Positions 21,066 through 33,544 of a DNA stretch of 64,000 bases are shown in pieces. Both the position numbers and the translations under genes were made by a program. The stretch spans positions 112,447,120 to 112,511,119 of the forward strand of contig NC_039362.1 of NCBI RefSeq assembly GCF_003573695.1. Direction: 5' to 3'. Source of the DNA: Papaver somniferum (taxonomy: Eukaryota > Streptophyta > Magnoliopsida > Ranunculales > Papaveraceae). Position 1 is the stretch's first letter. Each line of letters begins with the position of its first letter. The notes below the pieces were generated by a model that did not search any database, was not told where the DNA came from, and worked only from the letters and a program-made list of their open reading frames with translations.

Positions 21066-23048
21066 ATGTTTGTGAATGATAAGAACGAACTTGTCCCAAC
21101 TCGTGTGCAAACCGGTTGGAGGGTTTGTATAGATTACAGGAAATTAAATGCCACCACTAGGAAGGATCATTTTCCATTGCCTTTTATTGATCAAATGCTT
21201 GAACGTTTAGCTGGACACTCTTACTATTGCTTCCTTGATGGCTATTCAGGTTACAATCAGATTGTGATAACACCGGAGGATCAAGAGAAAACCACTTTCA
21301 CTTGTCCTTTCGGTACTTTTGCTTATACAAGGATGCATTTTGGCTTGTGCAATGCTCCAGCTACCTTTCAAAGGTGTATGGTAAGTATCTTTTCAGAATA
21401 TGTTGAAAACATAATTGAAGTGTTCATGTCCGATTTTAGTGTATTTGGTGATTCATTTGACCCTTGCTTGCACAACTTGTCACTAATCCTTGAACGATGT
21501 GTTGAAACAAATCTTGTGTTAAATTGGGAGAAGTGCCATTTCATGGTAACTCATGGCATAGTTTTAGGCCATATAATATCTTCTAAAGACTTGGAAGTCG
21601 ATAAATCTAAAATAGACCTTGTTCGTGCTTTAACCCCTCCCACTACGGTGAGGGAGATACGCTCTTTTCTTGGTCATGCAGGTTTTTATCGTAAATTTAT
21701 CAAGGATTTTTCCAAGATAGCATCACCACTTTGCAACTTATTGCAAAAAGATGTGGTTTTTAACTTTGGTGAAAAGTGTATGGCGACATTCAATCATTTG
21801 AAAGAACTTTTGATTTCATCCCCTATCATTAAACCACCGGATTGGAGCAAGCCTTTTGAGCTCATGTGTGATGCAAGTGACTATGTGGTTGGTGCGGTGC
21901 TTGGGCAACGTGTGGGGAAGATACCTCATGCTATTTATTATACTCCTAGAACGTTAAATGAGGCCCAACAAAACTACACAACCACTGAAAAAGAGTTGTT
22001 AGCTATTGTTTTTGCTTTGGAAAAGTTTTGCTCTTATCTAATTGGTACAAAAGTTGTTGTCTTTTCTGATCATGCAGCACTTAGGTACTTGCTAATGAAG
22101 AAAGAAACGAAACCGAGGCTCATACGATGGATTTTTCTCTTGCAAGAGTTCGATGTTGAAATCAAGGACAAGAAAGGAATTGAGAATACCGTTGCGGATC
22201 ACTTGAGCCGTCTTGTTGTGGACAAGGAAGCTATCCCATTGCGTGAAAGTTTCCCGGATGAGCAACTATTCTCAATTGCCTTTGGAGAATCATGGTATGC
22301 CGATATTGTCAATTACTTGGTATCTAAACAAATCCCAAAGAACTTTTCTCGTGCTGAGAGGGACAAACTTAAAAAGTTGGGGAACCAATACATATGGGAT
22401 GATCCATACTCATGGAAACATTGTAGTGACCAAGTAATAAGAAGGTGCGTTCCCGAATCCGAGTTTAACTCTATTTTGTCTTTTTGTCACTCCTATGCTT
22501 GCGGAGGACATTTTGGGAGTAAGAGAACCGCTCACAAGGTACTTGAAAGCGGTTTCTATTGGCCAACCTTATTCAAGGATGCATATATATTTTGTACAAC
22601 TTGTGATAGGTGCCAAAGAACATGCAATCTAGGTGTCCGAAATCAAATGCCACAAACTTTTATTCAATTTATTGAAGTTTTCGATGTATGGGGTATTGAT
22701 TTTATGGGTCCTTTTGTCAACTCTCATGGGAATTTTTATATCTTACTTGCTGTTGATTATGTCTCGAAATGGGTGGAAGCTAAGGCCACCTCAACTAATG
22801 ATTCTAAAGTAGTTTCAGATTTTGTGCAAGCTAATATCTTTGCAAGGTTTGGAATTCCAAAAGCCATAATTAGCGATGGGGGTTCTCACTTCAAAAACAG
22901 GATCTTACAAACCTTGTTGAAGAAGTACAATGTGTCGCACAAGACTGCAACACCTTATCATCCCCAAACAAATGGACAAGCCGAGGTTTCTAACCGGGAG
23001 GTGAAATCCATTCTACAATGCAAATGCTTAACCACTCCCCACACTTAA
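21066..23048 (+). pseudogene. pol: Athila-like pol remnant: RT, RNase H, integrase core
   Basis: 660 open codons. RT spans about residues 5-215, with [21 protein letters not shown] and [14 protein letters not shown] blocks. RNase H spans about 260-385, with Asp in CDASD, Glu in TEKELLA, Asp in FSDHAAL and Asp in ADHLSRL. Integrase follows from about 460: an HHCC zinc finger ending CTTCDRC, then the catalytic D (WGIDFMGP), D (IISDGGSHF) and E ([10 protein letters not shown]). Wording such as [18 protein letters not shown] is typical of the Athila lineage. The RT metal-binding motif reads FMSDFS where the family has FMDDFS; the first Asp is Ser (codon 21429-21431), predicted to abolish polymerisation. 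The N-terminus is cut off with gag-protease, and the C-terminus runs into an inverted duplication at 23014. The ATG at 21066 is only the first in the frame. Confidence 0.9.
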
Positions 23049-23223
23049 ACTTTACATTGTCCTCAATGTAAATTGAGTCATCCAAAGCAAGTCAAGGTGG
23101 GAAATCCTACATGATAATGTGACAAGAAATCAGAAAAAGTAAATGCAAGACAAGAAAAAAGCTAAAAACAAGACAAGAAAATAAAAATAAGACAAGAAAT
23201 ACTCATCCTATGGGTTGTCTCCC
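23014..23223 (-). repeat. Inverted duplication, left arm
   Basis: About 210 bp that is the reverse complement, with only a few mismatches, of 23748-23957. It lies inside integrase and replaces roughly 40-50 codons between the catalytic Glu and the C-terminal domain. The right junction shares CTCCC with the target, suggesting template switching. Confidence 0.9.
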
Positions 23224-23700
23224 TTTAGACTTGTGCATGGTAAACCTTGTCATTTACCCGTTGAAATTGAGCATAAGGCGTATTGGTCTATTAAGTAATG
23301 CAATATGGAGATGGATGGGGCTGGAAAGCAAAGGAAGTTACAACTCCAAGATATAGAGGAGCTTCGCAATGATGCATTTGAAAGCTCACGCATTTATAAG
23401 GAAAAGACGAAAGCATTTCATGATAACATGATTTCTAGGAAACAATTTTGCATTGGGCAGAAAGTGCTTTTGTTTAATTCTCGCTTGCATTTATTTCCGG
23501 GTAAATTAAGGTCACGTTGGATTGGACCTTTTATTGTTATTAATGTGTTTTCTCATGGTGCAGTAGAAATTCGTAGCATAGCTACATGCAAGGAACTTAA
23601 AGTTAATGGGCACCGGTTGAAACCATATTATGAGAATTTCACTTCCGAAGTGGTGGAAGGAGCTAACTTTGTGGATGCACTCCCTCTGGAGGAGTCATAG
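23224..23700 (+). pseudogene. pol: Athila-like integrase C-terminal domain remnant
   Basis: Resumes integrase after the inverted arm. [14 protein letters not shown] and HKAYW are the conserved linker; the C-terminal domain includes [20 protein letters not shown] and [14 protein letters not shown] at 23296-23298 interrupts the frame where the family has a sense codon, so the longest open stretch is 23305-23700. The frame ends at TAG 23698-23700. Confidence 0.85.
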
Positions 23701-23747
23701 AAAGCAAGGCGATAGTCGGGCTGGCGACTTTAAACCAAGCGCTAAAT

Positions 23748-23957
23748 GGGAGGCAACCCGTAGGATGAGTATTTCTTATCTTATTTTTATTTTCTTGTCT
23801 TGTTTTTAGCTTTTTTCTTGTCTTGCATTTACTTTTTCTGATTCTTGTCACATTGTCATGTAGGATTTCCCACCTTGACTTGCTTTGGATGACTCAATTT
23901 ACATTGAGGACAATGTAAAGTTTAAGTGTGGGGGAGTGGTTAAGTATTTGCATTGTA
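23748..23957 (+). repeat. Inverted duplication, right arm (source copy)
   Basis: The normal location of this sequence, just after pol, beginning in the GGGAGGCAACCC block common downstream of Athila pol and including the central polypurine module. With the left arm it could form a stem of about 210 bp around a 524-nt loop. Confidence 0.9.
23898..23936 (+). promoter_or_regulatory. Central polypurine module with stem-loop
   Basis: TTTACATTG (23898-23906), loop AGGA, then CAATGTAAA (23911-23919): a perfect 9-bp stem followed by TTTAAGTGTGGGGGAG. The purine run resembles the element's 3' polypurine tract at 25789-25800. A role as a second plus-strand primer is inference. Confidence 0.55.
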
Positions 23958-25762
23958 AATTTTTCATGAAATTTTCAACTTTTGTGTAAAATAGTGAATA
24001 AAAAGCTCCAACTTGTAGTTAGTTTAGAATCACATAGTATACTTGTCGCTAAGATTACATCGAGATTCTCATAAGAGTGACTGAACTTAGAGATGACATA
24101 GAACATGATCGGGTTTCTTACTTGTATGAGAGTTAAAGTTGGATTTAACCATCCCAGTGGCAAATGAGGTGCAAACTGAATTCGGTATTAGAGTAGTGGT
24201 CCCCTATAATGGAGACTACCCATGTTACATCATGAGAGGCACCGACCTTCACTTCTTTGTACCTATCTAAATATGTGCTTTTAGAGTGTGTGTCACCGTA
24301 CGTAAACTCCGGGTAGAATGGTGAGCTACCCAACCTCTCACCAATAGTAGCACTATTTTGATCTCTTGAGTGCTATTTTATCAATCATGATGGTGACATC
24401 GAATTGCTAACTTACATACCAATTGTAATCTTGTTCGCAGTTAGCACTATCCACTTTATCTCTCTCTACACCAACAGATCCATAGAAACACCATCATCAT
24501 CAACAAGAGGAGCATCACAAATTCGAAGGAAAGTTGAAGACGTTCAAGGTTTACAAGCAACAATACAGAAATAAGCAAATTTCAGATTCAAGTATAGCAA
24601 CAAGACAAGGAGCAGAATTTTTATAAGTTGAAGACTATTGTACAAGAGCGAATATTATCAAGATGAGAATTCAAGAAGTTTATGATATCGAGACATACAA
24701 GTAGTGAAGAATCGAGCGGTAAAGTACTTACACCATGACCTTTGTACTTGCATTTTTATTTTATCTTTATTTTTATTTGTTAATTTATATTTTATTTTCT
24801 CTCGTCCCAAAAAAAATAAAAAATAAAAAATAAAAAAAATTCATTGCATCATATTTGGTTTTGTATTCATTCAATAAAGCCAAGGAAAAAAAAAGACAAG
24901 AGAAAAGTTTATTAGGTCCATCATTAGTTTTAATATTTTGTTTGTTTTTGTATTTACTTTATTTATCTTGCATCTAAAAAAAATAAAAAAAAATTCATTG
25001 CATCATATTTGGTTTGTTCAGTTCGTTTTTGGTTTTGTATTCATTCAATAAAGTCAATGGAAGAAGAAATATTTATAATGGAGTTTCAAGCAACAAGGAA
25101 TTAGAGGAAAGAATCACATTGTCAAGATTCTACGAAGTTCAAGAGTTATCATCACTAGTTGAAGACCGAAGACGAAGATGAAGACAAGGATTGAAGACCA
25201 AAGACGTTTCTATGGATACTGTGAGAGTGGTGCTAACTGCACGTCGAACGGATAACGAGGTAAGTAAGCATATTCCCACCTTCGTTAAGTGGTGATTTCC
25301 TTTCTTAGAGATCGTCAAAAAAAAAAGGTTTCCAAAATGAATAAAAGATGTGGGTTTTCAAAACAATTCGGAAGGTTTTTGCCTTCCTACCATTCAAGGT
25401 GTCGCAAGATTCTCTCTTCACTCCTACCTGGACACATGTGTGACCCATGAAAAGCTGTTTATTATTGAGAGCAACTTCATAAAACCCTTTCTTGTGAGTC
25501 AGAGTCGAGACTTTCGATCACTCCGAACCCGAATTTCTTTCGATAAGGGATGGTTATTTCTCTCTCAACTTTTAAGGATGAGATTGTGTTCATTTATGTG
25601 TCTAACTTCTTATTATTAGTGTGCAGAATCTCTATGTCTTCTTAGCGCGTTGGATACTATCATTACGGAGAACTAGTAAGTTGGAAAAGTAAGTTTTGTG
25701 GGTATATCTCTAGTAAACCCTCACGAGAGTTGTATGTATATTTTAGAATAAGTTTTGGTTGA
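23958..25762 (+). other. Non-coding 3' region of Athila-like element 1
   Basis: AT-rich sequence with no convincing ORF, where some Athila elements carry an env-like gene; none is recognisable here. It includes an imperfect direct duplication around TTCATTGCATCATATTTGG (24839 and 24997, each followed by TTCATTCAATAAAG) and A-rich runs at 24810-24840 and 24975-24995. Confidence 0.6.
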
Positions 25763-25801
25763 TTTGCTCGAGGACTAGCAAAGTCTAAGTGTGGGGGAAT
25801 T
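25763..25801 (+). promoter_or_regulatory. 3' polypurine tract with stem-loop, Athila-like element 1
   Basis: TTTGCT (25763-25768) and AGCAAA (25777-25782) flank a loop containing GAGGAC, followed by CTAAGTGTGGGGGAATT next to the LTR. The run primes plus-strand DNA in this family. Confidence 0.65.
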
Positions 25802-28800
25802 CGATAGGTGTCTAAAACACCTTGATTTTATATCTAGTATTTATGCTTTCTTTGCTATATTATCCTTGTGAATTGCATCTCTTATGTGTAGTTTTGAGTT
25901 ATTAGGTGCAATGGAGTCCTTGAGAGCAAAAGAAGGAGAAAACGACCATTTGGAGCGTAAAAGGCAAAAAGAATCATTTAGCGGGAAGCACAATGGAGGA
26001 AAAGGAGCTGTCATTCTCTTGTGGCTCATATCAACTCTTAGGGTGCCTGGAGTCACGTGGGTACCCCTTATCCGCCTGGCCGGGATGGCTATATCGACTA
26101 GCCTTATTCCTAGGGCTGCACATGGTTCGGTTTTTATCGGTTTTTGGCAAAACCTAAACCGAAACTAAAGTACTCGGTTTTCCAATAATGAAAACCAATG
26201 AAACCATATAGCCTATTCGGTTTCATTGGTTTCGGTTTCTACTCGGTTTTGTTAAAAACCATACGGTTTTTGGTTAACCGAATGATTTATAAACAATAAT
26301 GTGCCAGTGCTTTATAGTTTACACAAACAGTACACCCAATACTACAAGCGGCAGAAAAGTTTGCTGGCAACATATCAGAGGCATAAATGACGAGCAACTA
26401 AAATGACAACAAAAGGATTTAACTCGAATAATCCTCCTAAGAGTCCTAACCATTCATTAACTACAATTCATCAGTGTGAAAAGATTCATTCTGCTATGAT
26501 CACTATTAATCGGTTAACCAATTGGTTTTTGGTTCGGTTTGAGGTAAAACCTAAACCGAAACCAATACTTACGGTTATCTGAAACTGACAACCACTAATA
26601 AACCATAACAATATGGTTTCGATTCGGTTTAAAATCTTCGGTTTCGGTTTTGGTTTTCGGTTCTGGTTCGGTTTTGTGCAGCCCTGCTTATTCCTACACT
26701 CACCCTGAAGGAGAGGAAATCATTTTTCTCCTCTTCATTACATTCAACCTATATTTCAGAGCTGTGAAAGAGAAAAATTGATGCCGCTGTCCTTGGAAAT
26801 TGAGAGGAGATTTGGCTCTGCTGGTGATCAATTGAATCACACAGAGAAATTGGGTTTGTTTCCTAAATTCAGAAAAGTAGATGCTGTAAGAGAGATGGAG
26901 AGATTCAGAGTTCCTGGCGATTTTTGACCAAGAAAAGAGGGAAGAGTTGATGCTCAAATTCGAGAAGGAAAGTGTGGTTGCTGTGAAGATCTCTGAAGTG
27001 GGTTTTCTTTGAATTTCTGTGTAAAACCAAGATGGAAGAAGGAATGATGTTGAGAGAAGATCTAGCTCTGCTGGTGATTGGGCAACTCATCTGTTGGTTA
27101 ATGGAGTTAGGGTTCTACTGAGTTTGAATTCTCGAGAATTCAGTTGAAGAAGAAACTGATGCTCGAATTAAAGATGGGTTTCTGAGTTCGAGTTATTGTT
27201 GGTTGATTTGTTTAGGGTTTGGATCAGATTTAGACACTCAGAAGATCAACTACAAGCTGGTGTTGGTGATGAATTGGCCACATGGTTGCAATGAAGCTAC
27301 AAAATGGATTTGAAATGCTGCAGTCTGAATTGGTAGAAGGATATGGCACTGTGGTTTTGGTTGCAGTTGCCAGCCATGGATTGTTGGTGCAGAGAGTGGT
27401 AAATGGAAGTTGAAATAAATGGTAGTGTTGATGTCAGTGGAGCTCTAGTAATGAAATTTCTGGTGCTGCTGTGATGAGGAAATGAGATTGAAGTGATTCA
27501 GGTGGTGATTTGTTGCTGCAATGGGACTGATGTGCAAGGGATGAAGTTGATATTGCAGACAAGGGATGGTGTTATCGATTGATCTAATGGGTCTGTGGAA
27601 TTGGTGGTGGTCTTGAAGCTGTTGCAGACAACAAATATAGTTGCAAGTGATGTATGTTCAGGTTTACAAGGCAGTGCAATGAACAAATGCAGATTCAGTG
27701 ATGTTGGTATGACAAAGAAATGGGAGAATGTATGATACGGAGCAGGTGGAGTGACTGAGATGGTTCAGCTGCTTGCAGCTGAGTTAGGTGGTACTGATGG
27801 TCTGTGTGGTTGAATATGATGGTACAGCTCCAGATGGCATTGAACTGTAGCTGCGGAGAATGATGCAAAGCAGTTGAACATTGCAGGGATGAAGAATTTG
27901 AGCTGGTGGTCAAGGTGGTGATGAGCTGCAAGGGACCATGCTGTTGTAGCAATGTTGATGACTGGAATGAGGTTAAACTGCAAGTCATGAAATGCTGTTG
28001 TTGGAAGTGGAATTACAAGAAGAAGTACAGCTGAATTGGTGGTGGTCTGGAGCTGAGAAGAAGAGAAGAAATGAAATTGCAGGTAATTGGAGCTAAGAGA
28101 AACTGCTCAAGTACTGAGCAGTTAATCGAAATGCTGGTGATTGAATGTGCAGCAGCTGGATTGTTGCATTGAAGTTACAGAAATTGACTTTAGATGAATG
28201 CTTAGGCTTGCAGTTCAGGCGGGTACATTGCACTGATGGCTTGAGTCTGTATGCAAGAAATTGCAGTATGAAACTGGTGATGTTATTGCAGTAGAATGGT
28301 GTTTTTGTGGTGTTGCTCTGGGGTTGGCAGTAATGGATTGCAGGCAGTGCACCTGCGACTGAGCCGAATTGGATGAGATTGAACTGAAATGGGTACATGT
28401 TGGTTTGATGCTGTGAAGCTAACGTTGATTCAGGTCAGTGTTGGTGCAGCTACCGATGGTAATGGTACTGATTCAAAGAAGACATGGAATGAGTTTATTT
28501 TGCTGTGAAGTAAACAAAGAAGATGGTGGATGTTTGAGTGTTGTGTGTGCTGTTGGATTTGGTTGCAGCTACTCCGGAACTGCAGTTGTAAGTTTTGGAG
28601 AATTTTTACATGGGTCTTTCTACATGTGGGCTTGGTGGACACATTGGACATGGGGTTTTGAGACTTGACCTAGTTTTGGAAAGCAAAGGAACTACAAAAA
28701 GAAAGATTTTTACAACTTTGGGAATCACGTATTTTCTACTTGGAATTTTGGAGAGCGATGACTAGGGTTTGCTTTCATTTTTGTTTTTCATTTTCTTCAT

Positions 28801-29373
28801 TTTATTATTGAATATGATGAACTCAAAAGCTATGAGTAGCTAAACAACTATTATTGGTTATGGGATAAAGTTGATTTCACAACATGATATTGCTTCAATG
28901 AATTAGTTTTGTCTCAATAATTTATTGTTTATGATTTATGGTTTAGATTGTCATATGATTTGATTGTTTGTTTGGTTGAGTCCGGAATCAATCCGATTTG
29001 CATTCATTTCTAAAGCTATATTAGGATTTTCAATACGGAAAAGTTGTTTATCCCTGATTCTAAGTAGCATAATTGTGGGTAGTGCTTGTAGTGATATATC
29101 CTACTAGTCACAAATGAATCATAACCTTGGTTAAATTGAATTAGTGCTTTTACACGTTTGATTGCCTTGATTAGTCTTATTCCATAGAACTTAGTGCTTT
29201 TAGGGAGTTAAACTTAATTGTGCTTTTACACTTTAGGTTGCTTTCTAGGAAGAATTCACATATGCATCTTTTAATGTAGTTGTGATGAAATTAGAGAATT
29301 AGCGGGATATACTTGCGATCAAGGTATCCTAGGACTTTTAATAAATGAGAGATTAAAATATCAATTCTAGTCA
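25802..29373 (+). repeat. Athila-like element 1: 3' LTR (with nested hAT element)
   Basis: Begins CGATAGGTGTC (the family's TG reads CG) right after the polypurine tract and ends TCA at 29373. Without the 576-bp insertion and its 8-bp duplication it is about 2.99 kb. From 27380 on it matches 19053-21052. The right flank TAAGT (29374-29378) continues the interrupted Sirevirus LTR as at 35401, so it should be the target duplication. Short ORFs such as 25884-26168 are not supported as genes. Confidence 0.85.
26111..26686. mobile_element. Non-autonomous hAT-type element (576 bp)
   Basis: Terminal inverted repeats TAGGGCTGCACA and TGTGCAGCCCTG, flanked by the 8-bp direct duplication CTTATTCC (26103-26110 and 26687-26694). 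An 8-bp duplication and (T/C)AGGG ends are typical of hAT elements. Subterminal regions are crowded with CGGTTT motifs in both orientations. No transposase ORF, so it depends on an enzyme made elsewhere. Confidence 0.88.
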
Positions 29374-31627
29374 TAAGTCTCGGACTAGGATAGTAAGTGT
29401 AGTTGAGTTCAAGAACTCCATGGCAATCATCATACAAGACGAAGAACTACTCAAGGAACTGGTGGAACTTCATCGACTAAAAGATATGTGGAGACTTAAA
29501 CTTATCTATCACTCAAAAGTCTATCTACTCTATCTCCTATTTTGAGACAAAAGTCGTTTTGCTATATAGACTTTGATTATACACATTTGCTATTTCGAGC
29601 CGAGTTTATCTCGCTTATCTATTTCTCGAAATATGTGTTGGTAAGCTTTCGCTTTGGCCAAGTTCAACTTTACCTAGTGACGAAAGTCATGCAATGTTTC
29701 AATCACTTTGAAAATTGCTTTGACGACAAAATGGTTTGTGAATAACAACTATATAACGTCCTCTAAGAATGTTTCAGTGATTGAAATGAGAGTTTAGATT
29801 ATATAATGATTGTTGGATATGAGCATTGTGTGGCAACAATATATGTATAAGTCCTTATTCCTTGAACCAAAGTATGCGTACTTTGTTGATCAGGAAAACC
29901 AGAACAAGAGCTGGGAACTCAGTCCGTGAACTCAGTGCGCGAACTAGCGGAGGTTATCATCCCGAGAATATCTGTTGGAGTTTGTGAACTCCTTCCGGGA
30001 ACTTAAGTCCGCGAACTTGAGTTGGTTATATCTAAAGACGATTTTCGTGAACTTATATTTATATTAACTAAGGAATGCAATTTGCAAACCGTGGCTATAA
30101 AGTTCATGAATCGATTCGAGTGAATCAATCGTCTTTGCTTCAACCGTATCTTGTATACTTCTGTAAGATTTATATAATTGAACAACTCTCTAACTAGTTC
30201 ATTTGAGTCATTTGAACTAGTTATGGTAAAGAAGAATATAGTTGATATGAAAGTGCTCATATGGCTAACCATTTGGTTAACTATTGTTGAACCAACAAAT
30301 GTACATGTTTGGGTACGGTTACACAAACCTAAAATCGTGCATTTAATTTGTGTGTAACAAGATAAGTTTTCGATCCAACGGTTGAAAGATAATAGCTTGA
30401 ATGTAATCAGGTTTTCATCTAACCGTGAATATTGAATGCTTTGTTACTAAGCTAACATTGATTGCAAACCCTGATTTGAAAGACTATATAAGGGAGAACT
30501 CAAGCAACTGGGAAACCTAATCCCCACACCTCCTGTGTGATACTAGTTGTATTAGCTAGAATCGATTCTCCTTTAACCTTAGGTTTCTAATCGAGACCCT
30601 GTAGGTTAACGACTTGAAGACTTCATTGGGATTGTGAAGCCAGACCGATACTACTTTCTTGTAGTTGTGTGATCTGATCTTGCTAATTTTATCGTGTTAA
30701 GTACAATCGTAACGATTGGATTGAGATTAATATCTCCGATAGGCAAGATATAAAAGTAGTCACAAACATCTTCGTCTCATCGTATGTGATTCCACAATAT
30801 CTTCTTTCGCCGCGTCGATTAAGATTATTGTGAGGTGATTGATAATACTAGGCTGTTCTTCGGGAATATAAGTCTGGGTTATCAATTGGTTCCTGTTCAC
30901 CTTGATTTATCAAAAGACGGAACAAAACTTGTAGGTATTTCTGTGGGAGACAGATTGATCTATTATCGTAGACTTTTCTGTGTGATACAGATTTGTTTAT
31001 TAAAGTCTTCGACTTTGGGTCGTAGCAACTCTTAGTTGTGGGTGAGATCAGCTAAGGGAATCAAGTGCGTAGTATTCTGCTGGGATCAGAGACGTACGTA
31101 AGGAGCGCAACTGTACCTTGGATCAGTGTGAGATTGATTTGGGTTCAACTACAATCCAGACCGAAGTTAGTTTGTCGTAGGCTAGTATCTGTAGCGGCTT
31201 AATACAGTGTGTGTTCAATCTGGACTAGGTCCCGGGGTTTTTCTGCATTTGCGGTTTCCTCTTTAACAAAATTCTGGTGTCTGTGTTATTTCTTTTCCGC
31301 ATTATATTTTGTTATATAATTGAAATATCACAGGTTGTGCGTTAAGATCAATCAATTAGAATATCCAACCTTTGGTTGTTGATTTACATTGATTGACACT
31401 TGAACATTGGTCTTTGGTACCGTTCAAGTTATTTCACATAATAATCAGGCTCACGGATTTCTATCTGTTCGATTTGCTGATTACATTGTGAAATAGAGAT
31501 ATTAGAACTCTTTGATATACTTTATTAATATTGAGTCTAGTTGATTCTCTTGAAAGTATATTGGAGTTTGTCCATACAGATTGCTAATCGAAATATTGGG
31601 TGAGGTTGTTGTACCCCCGCTTTTTCA
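29374..31627 (+). repeat. Sirevirus-like element: 5' LTR, distal 2.25 kb
   Basis: Matches the 3' LTR from 35401 to its end (split at 36297/57448). It ends CCCCCGCTTTTTCA next to the primer-binding site. A TATA box, TATATAAGG, lies near 30485. U3 carries repeated GTCCGCGAACT-like motifs (about 29920-30020). The first 104 bp of this LTR are left of the Athila insertion, outside the window. Confidence 0.88.
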
Positions 31628-31629
31628 AT

Positions 31630-31641
31630 TGGTATCAGAGC
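31630..31641 (+). promoter_or_regulatory. Primer-binding site, initiator-Met tRNA type
   Basis: TGGTATCAGAGC two bases after the LTR end, the standard plant copia primer site. Confidence 0.92.
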
Positions 31642-31693
31642 AGGCAAACACGTTCAAGACCTTACAAGTCTGTGTTTGTAGAGATCTGACTCT

Positions 31694-33183
31694 ATGGACA
31701 GAGGTGTTATCTCTATCAACATACCACCAGTCTTTTATGGCTCGAATTACTTATGGTGGAAAATTGCTATGCGAGCTTTTCTTCAAGCACGTGATTTTCA
31801 ATCATGGGTATATGTAGTTAATGGCTATGATGCTCCCATTGTGGCAGTAGGAAATGTAAACGTTCCCAAGAACATTGGTGAATACAGCCCTGCCGAGATA
31901 CTTGCTGCAAAGCAAAATTCTGACAGTTGGAATGCCATCATACATGCCATTACCCCAAATATGCAGCACCATGTGTCAAATTGCACTAGGTCTAAAGATG
32001 CGTGGGATATCTTAGAAACCGTATTCGAAGGTAATACCAGTGAAAAAGAAGCTAGGCTTCAAAACCTTAATTCCGATTGGGAAAACCTTCGTATGGCAGA
32101 TGAAGATACATTTGATGAGTTTAATCACAAAGTGTCTGAAATTGTTAATGCATCTTTTGCATTGGGTAAGACTATTCCTGAAAAGGACATTATGATGAAA
32201 ATTCTCAGATCGCTGCCATCTAGATACGACTCTAAAAATCATGCCATCGTTGAGGGAAATAACCTTGATAATCTCTCCAGAAATACGCTGGTTGGGAAGC
32301 TTAAGATCTTTGATCACGAGCGTTCATCCAGATCTAAGGATGTTGCGTTCAAAGCACTAAAAGACACAAAATTACTTGATAAAAGTAAAAAAGTGTATAT
32401 CTCTGAAAACGATCACTCTAAGACTGATTCATCAGATGAAGATCTTGACAAATCGGTCTCGATGATCACAAGACAGTTTAGGGACCTTCTGTTGAAGAGA
32501 GGTAAACGGTTCTCCAGAGATAAGCCTAAAGCATCAGTCAAACCTCATAATCGTATTCTTCCTAAAACAAGGACACAGATGAAACTGATGACGAGGATAT
32601 GCCTCAGTGCTTTAAGTGTAAGGGATTTGGTCATTTTGTAAATGAGTGCCCAAATCATAGAAAATACATTGGGAACAAAGGTCTTGCTGCAACTCTTGAT
32701 GAAATGTCTGACAGCTATGATTCTAATGAAGACGAGAAATCGAGTGTGGCACTTTTTGGTGAAAATATTAATTTTGATGATTGTAGCAATATATACATTA
32801 ATCTTGATATTCTTTCAGAAGAAAACCCAACCAATCTGGAAGAAAAAATTGACCCATTCTTTGGAAACTCTATATGTAATGTTTCAGGTTCCACCATGTG
32901 TCTAGCTGCTTGCACATCTCAGAGGCCTGATTTTTATCCAAGTTTGACGTGCTCATATCGTTCTCTAAAGGGTCATGAACTATCAAAGTGTTACAAGTAC
33001 AAACACCAATTGAGGCACGTCAACAAACTTCAACGAAGAGCAAATCAATTAGCAAATAAGCTTAAAATTGCTCAGAATACCGCTGAGGTATGTAGGATTT
33101 TATCTTCGTCTAAGAAGTTAGTTTCCAAGGATAAAACAAGACCATTAGAGAAGAAAGTATGGTCAAGTCGTTTTGATAGATAG
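31694..33183 (+). pseudogene. gag: Sirevirus-like gag (one frameshift, second knuckle broken)
   Basis: Copia-type Gag starting at the first ATG after the primer site. The capsid-like domain spans residues about 10-220 (FYGSNYLWWKIAMRAFLQ, AWDILETVFEG, ILRSLPSRY). A one-base loss in the A-run at 32564-32567 shifts the frame; the first 315-codon frame ends at 32641, and the rest is open to 33183 in the frame that passes 32599. That frame holds an intact knuckle, CFKCKGFGHFVNEC. A second knuckle, near 32950, has its second Cys changed to Arg (CGT 32959-32961). Gag would package RNA; this copy cannot make the full protein without frameshifting. Confidence 0.85.
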
Positions 33184-33544
33184 AGGTCTATGGATTCCTC
33201 TCAAGAGGAAAATGGTGGACAAATTGTTGTTCACCGCAACGCAACTTGATTGTATTGATTTGGAAATCTTGTCTCATGTGCCTGATCAAAAGAGACAAGA
33301 TTATGTACCTCTCGGGCTTTAGGAAAAGGTTGTTCTCTTCTTTTCTTAGTTTTGTTTTTGGAATACCTGTCTATCAATAAAGGAGGGTTATTCTCGACAA
33401 TTCTACTCTCTTTAGGGTTCAGAATTGTGCGTGCACGAACCTGTTAAAGGTTAACCCTACATTCTTTTTTCCTTCCTTGAAACCTCTTTTTATATTAAGA
33501 CCACTTGTTGAGATTGTGTTTTCCTCTCACAAACCCATACGCTT
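33184..33544 (+). other. Junction where pol is missing
   Basis: Only 360 bp separate the gag stop from the next ORF. No protease DSGA, integrase or RT motif is visible in any frame. A purine run, AAAGGAGGG, lies near 33381. Confidence 0.65.

Larger units (their letters stand above)
21053..25801 (+). mobile_element. Athila-like element 1: internal region (deleted)
   Basis: Internal part of a Ty3/gypsy Athila-type element. Immediately after the LTR end the sequence enters RT coding sequence: the primer-binding site, gag and protease are missing. It keeps RT-RNaseH-integrase, a central polypurine module and the 3' polypurine tract, so it is 4.7 kb, well short of a full Athila internal region. 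It could not transpose alone. Confidence 0.85.

Noticed and set aside
25884..26168. 94-codon ORF at the start of the Athila 3' LTR
   Set aside because: Runs into the hAT-type insertion at 26111; not conserved as a protein.
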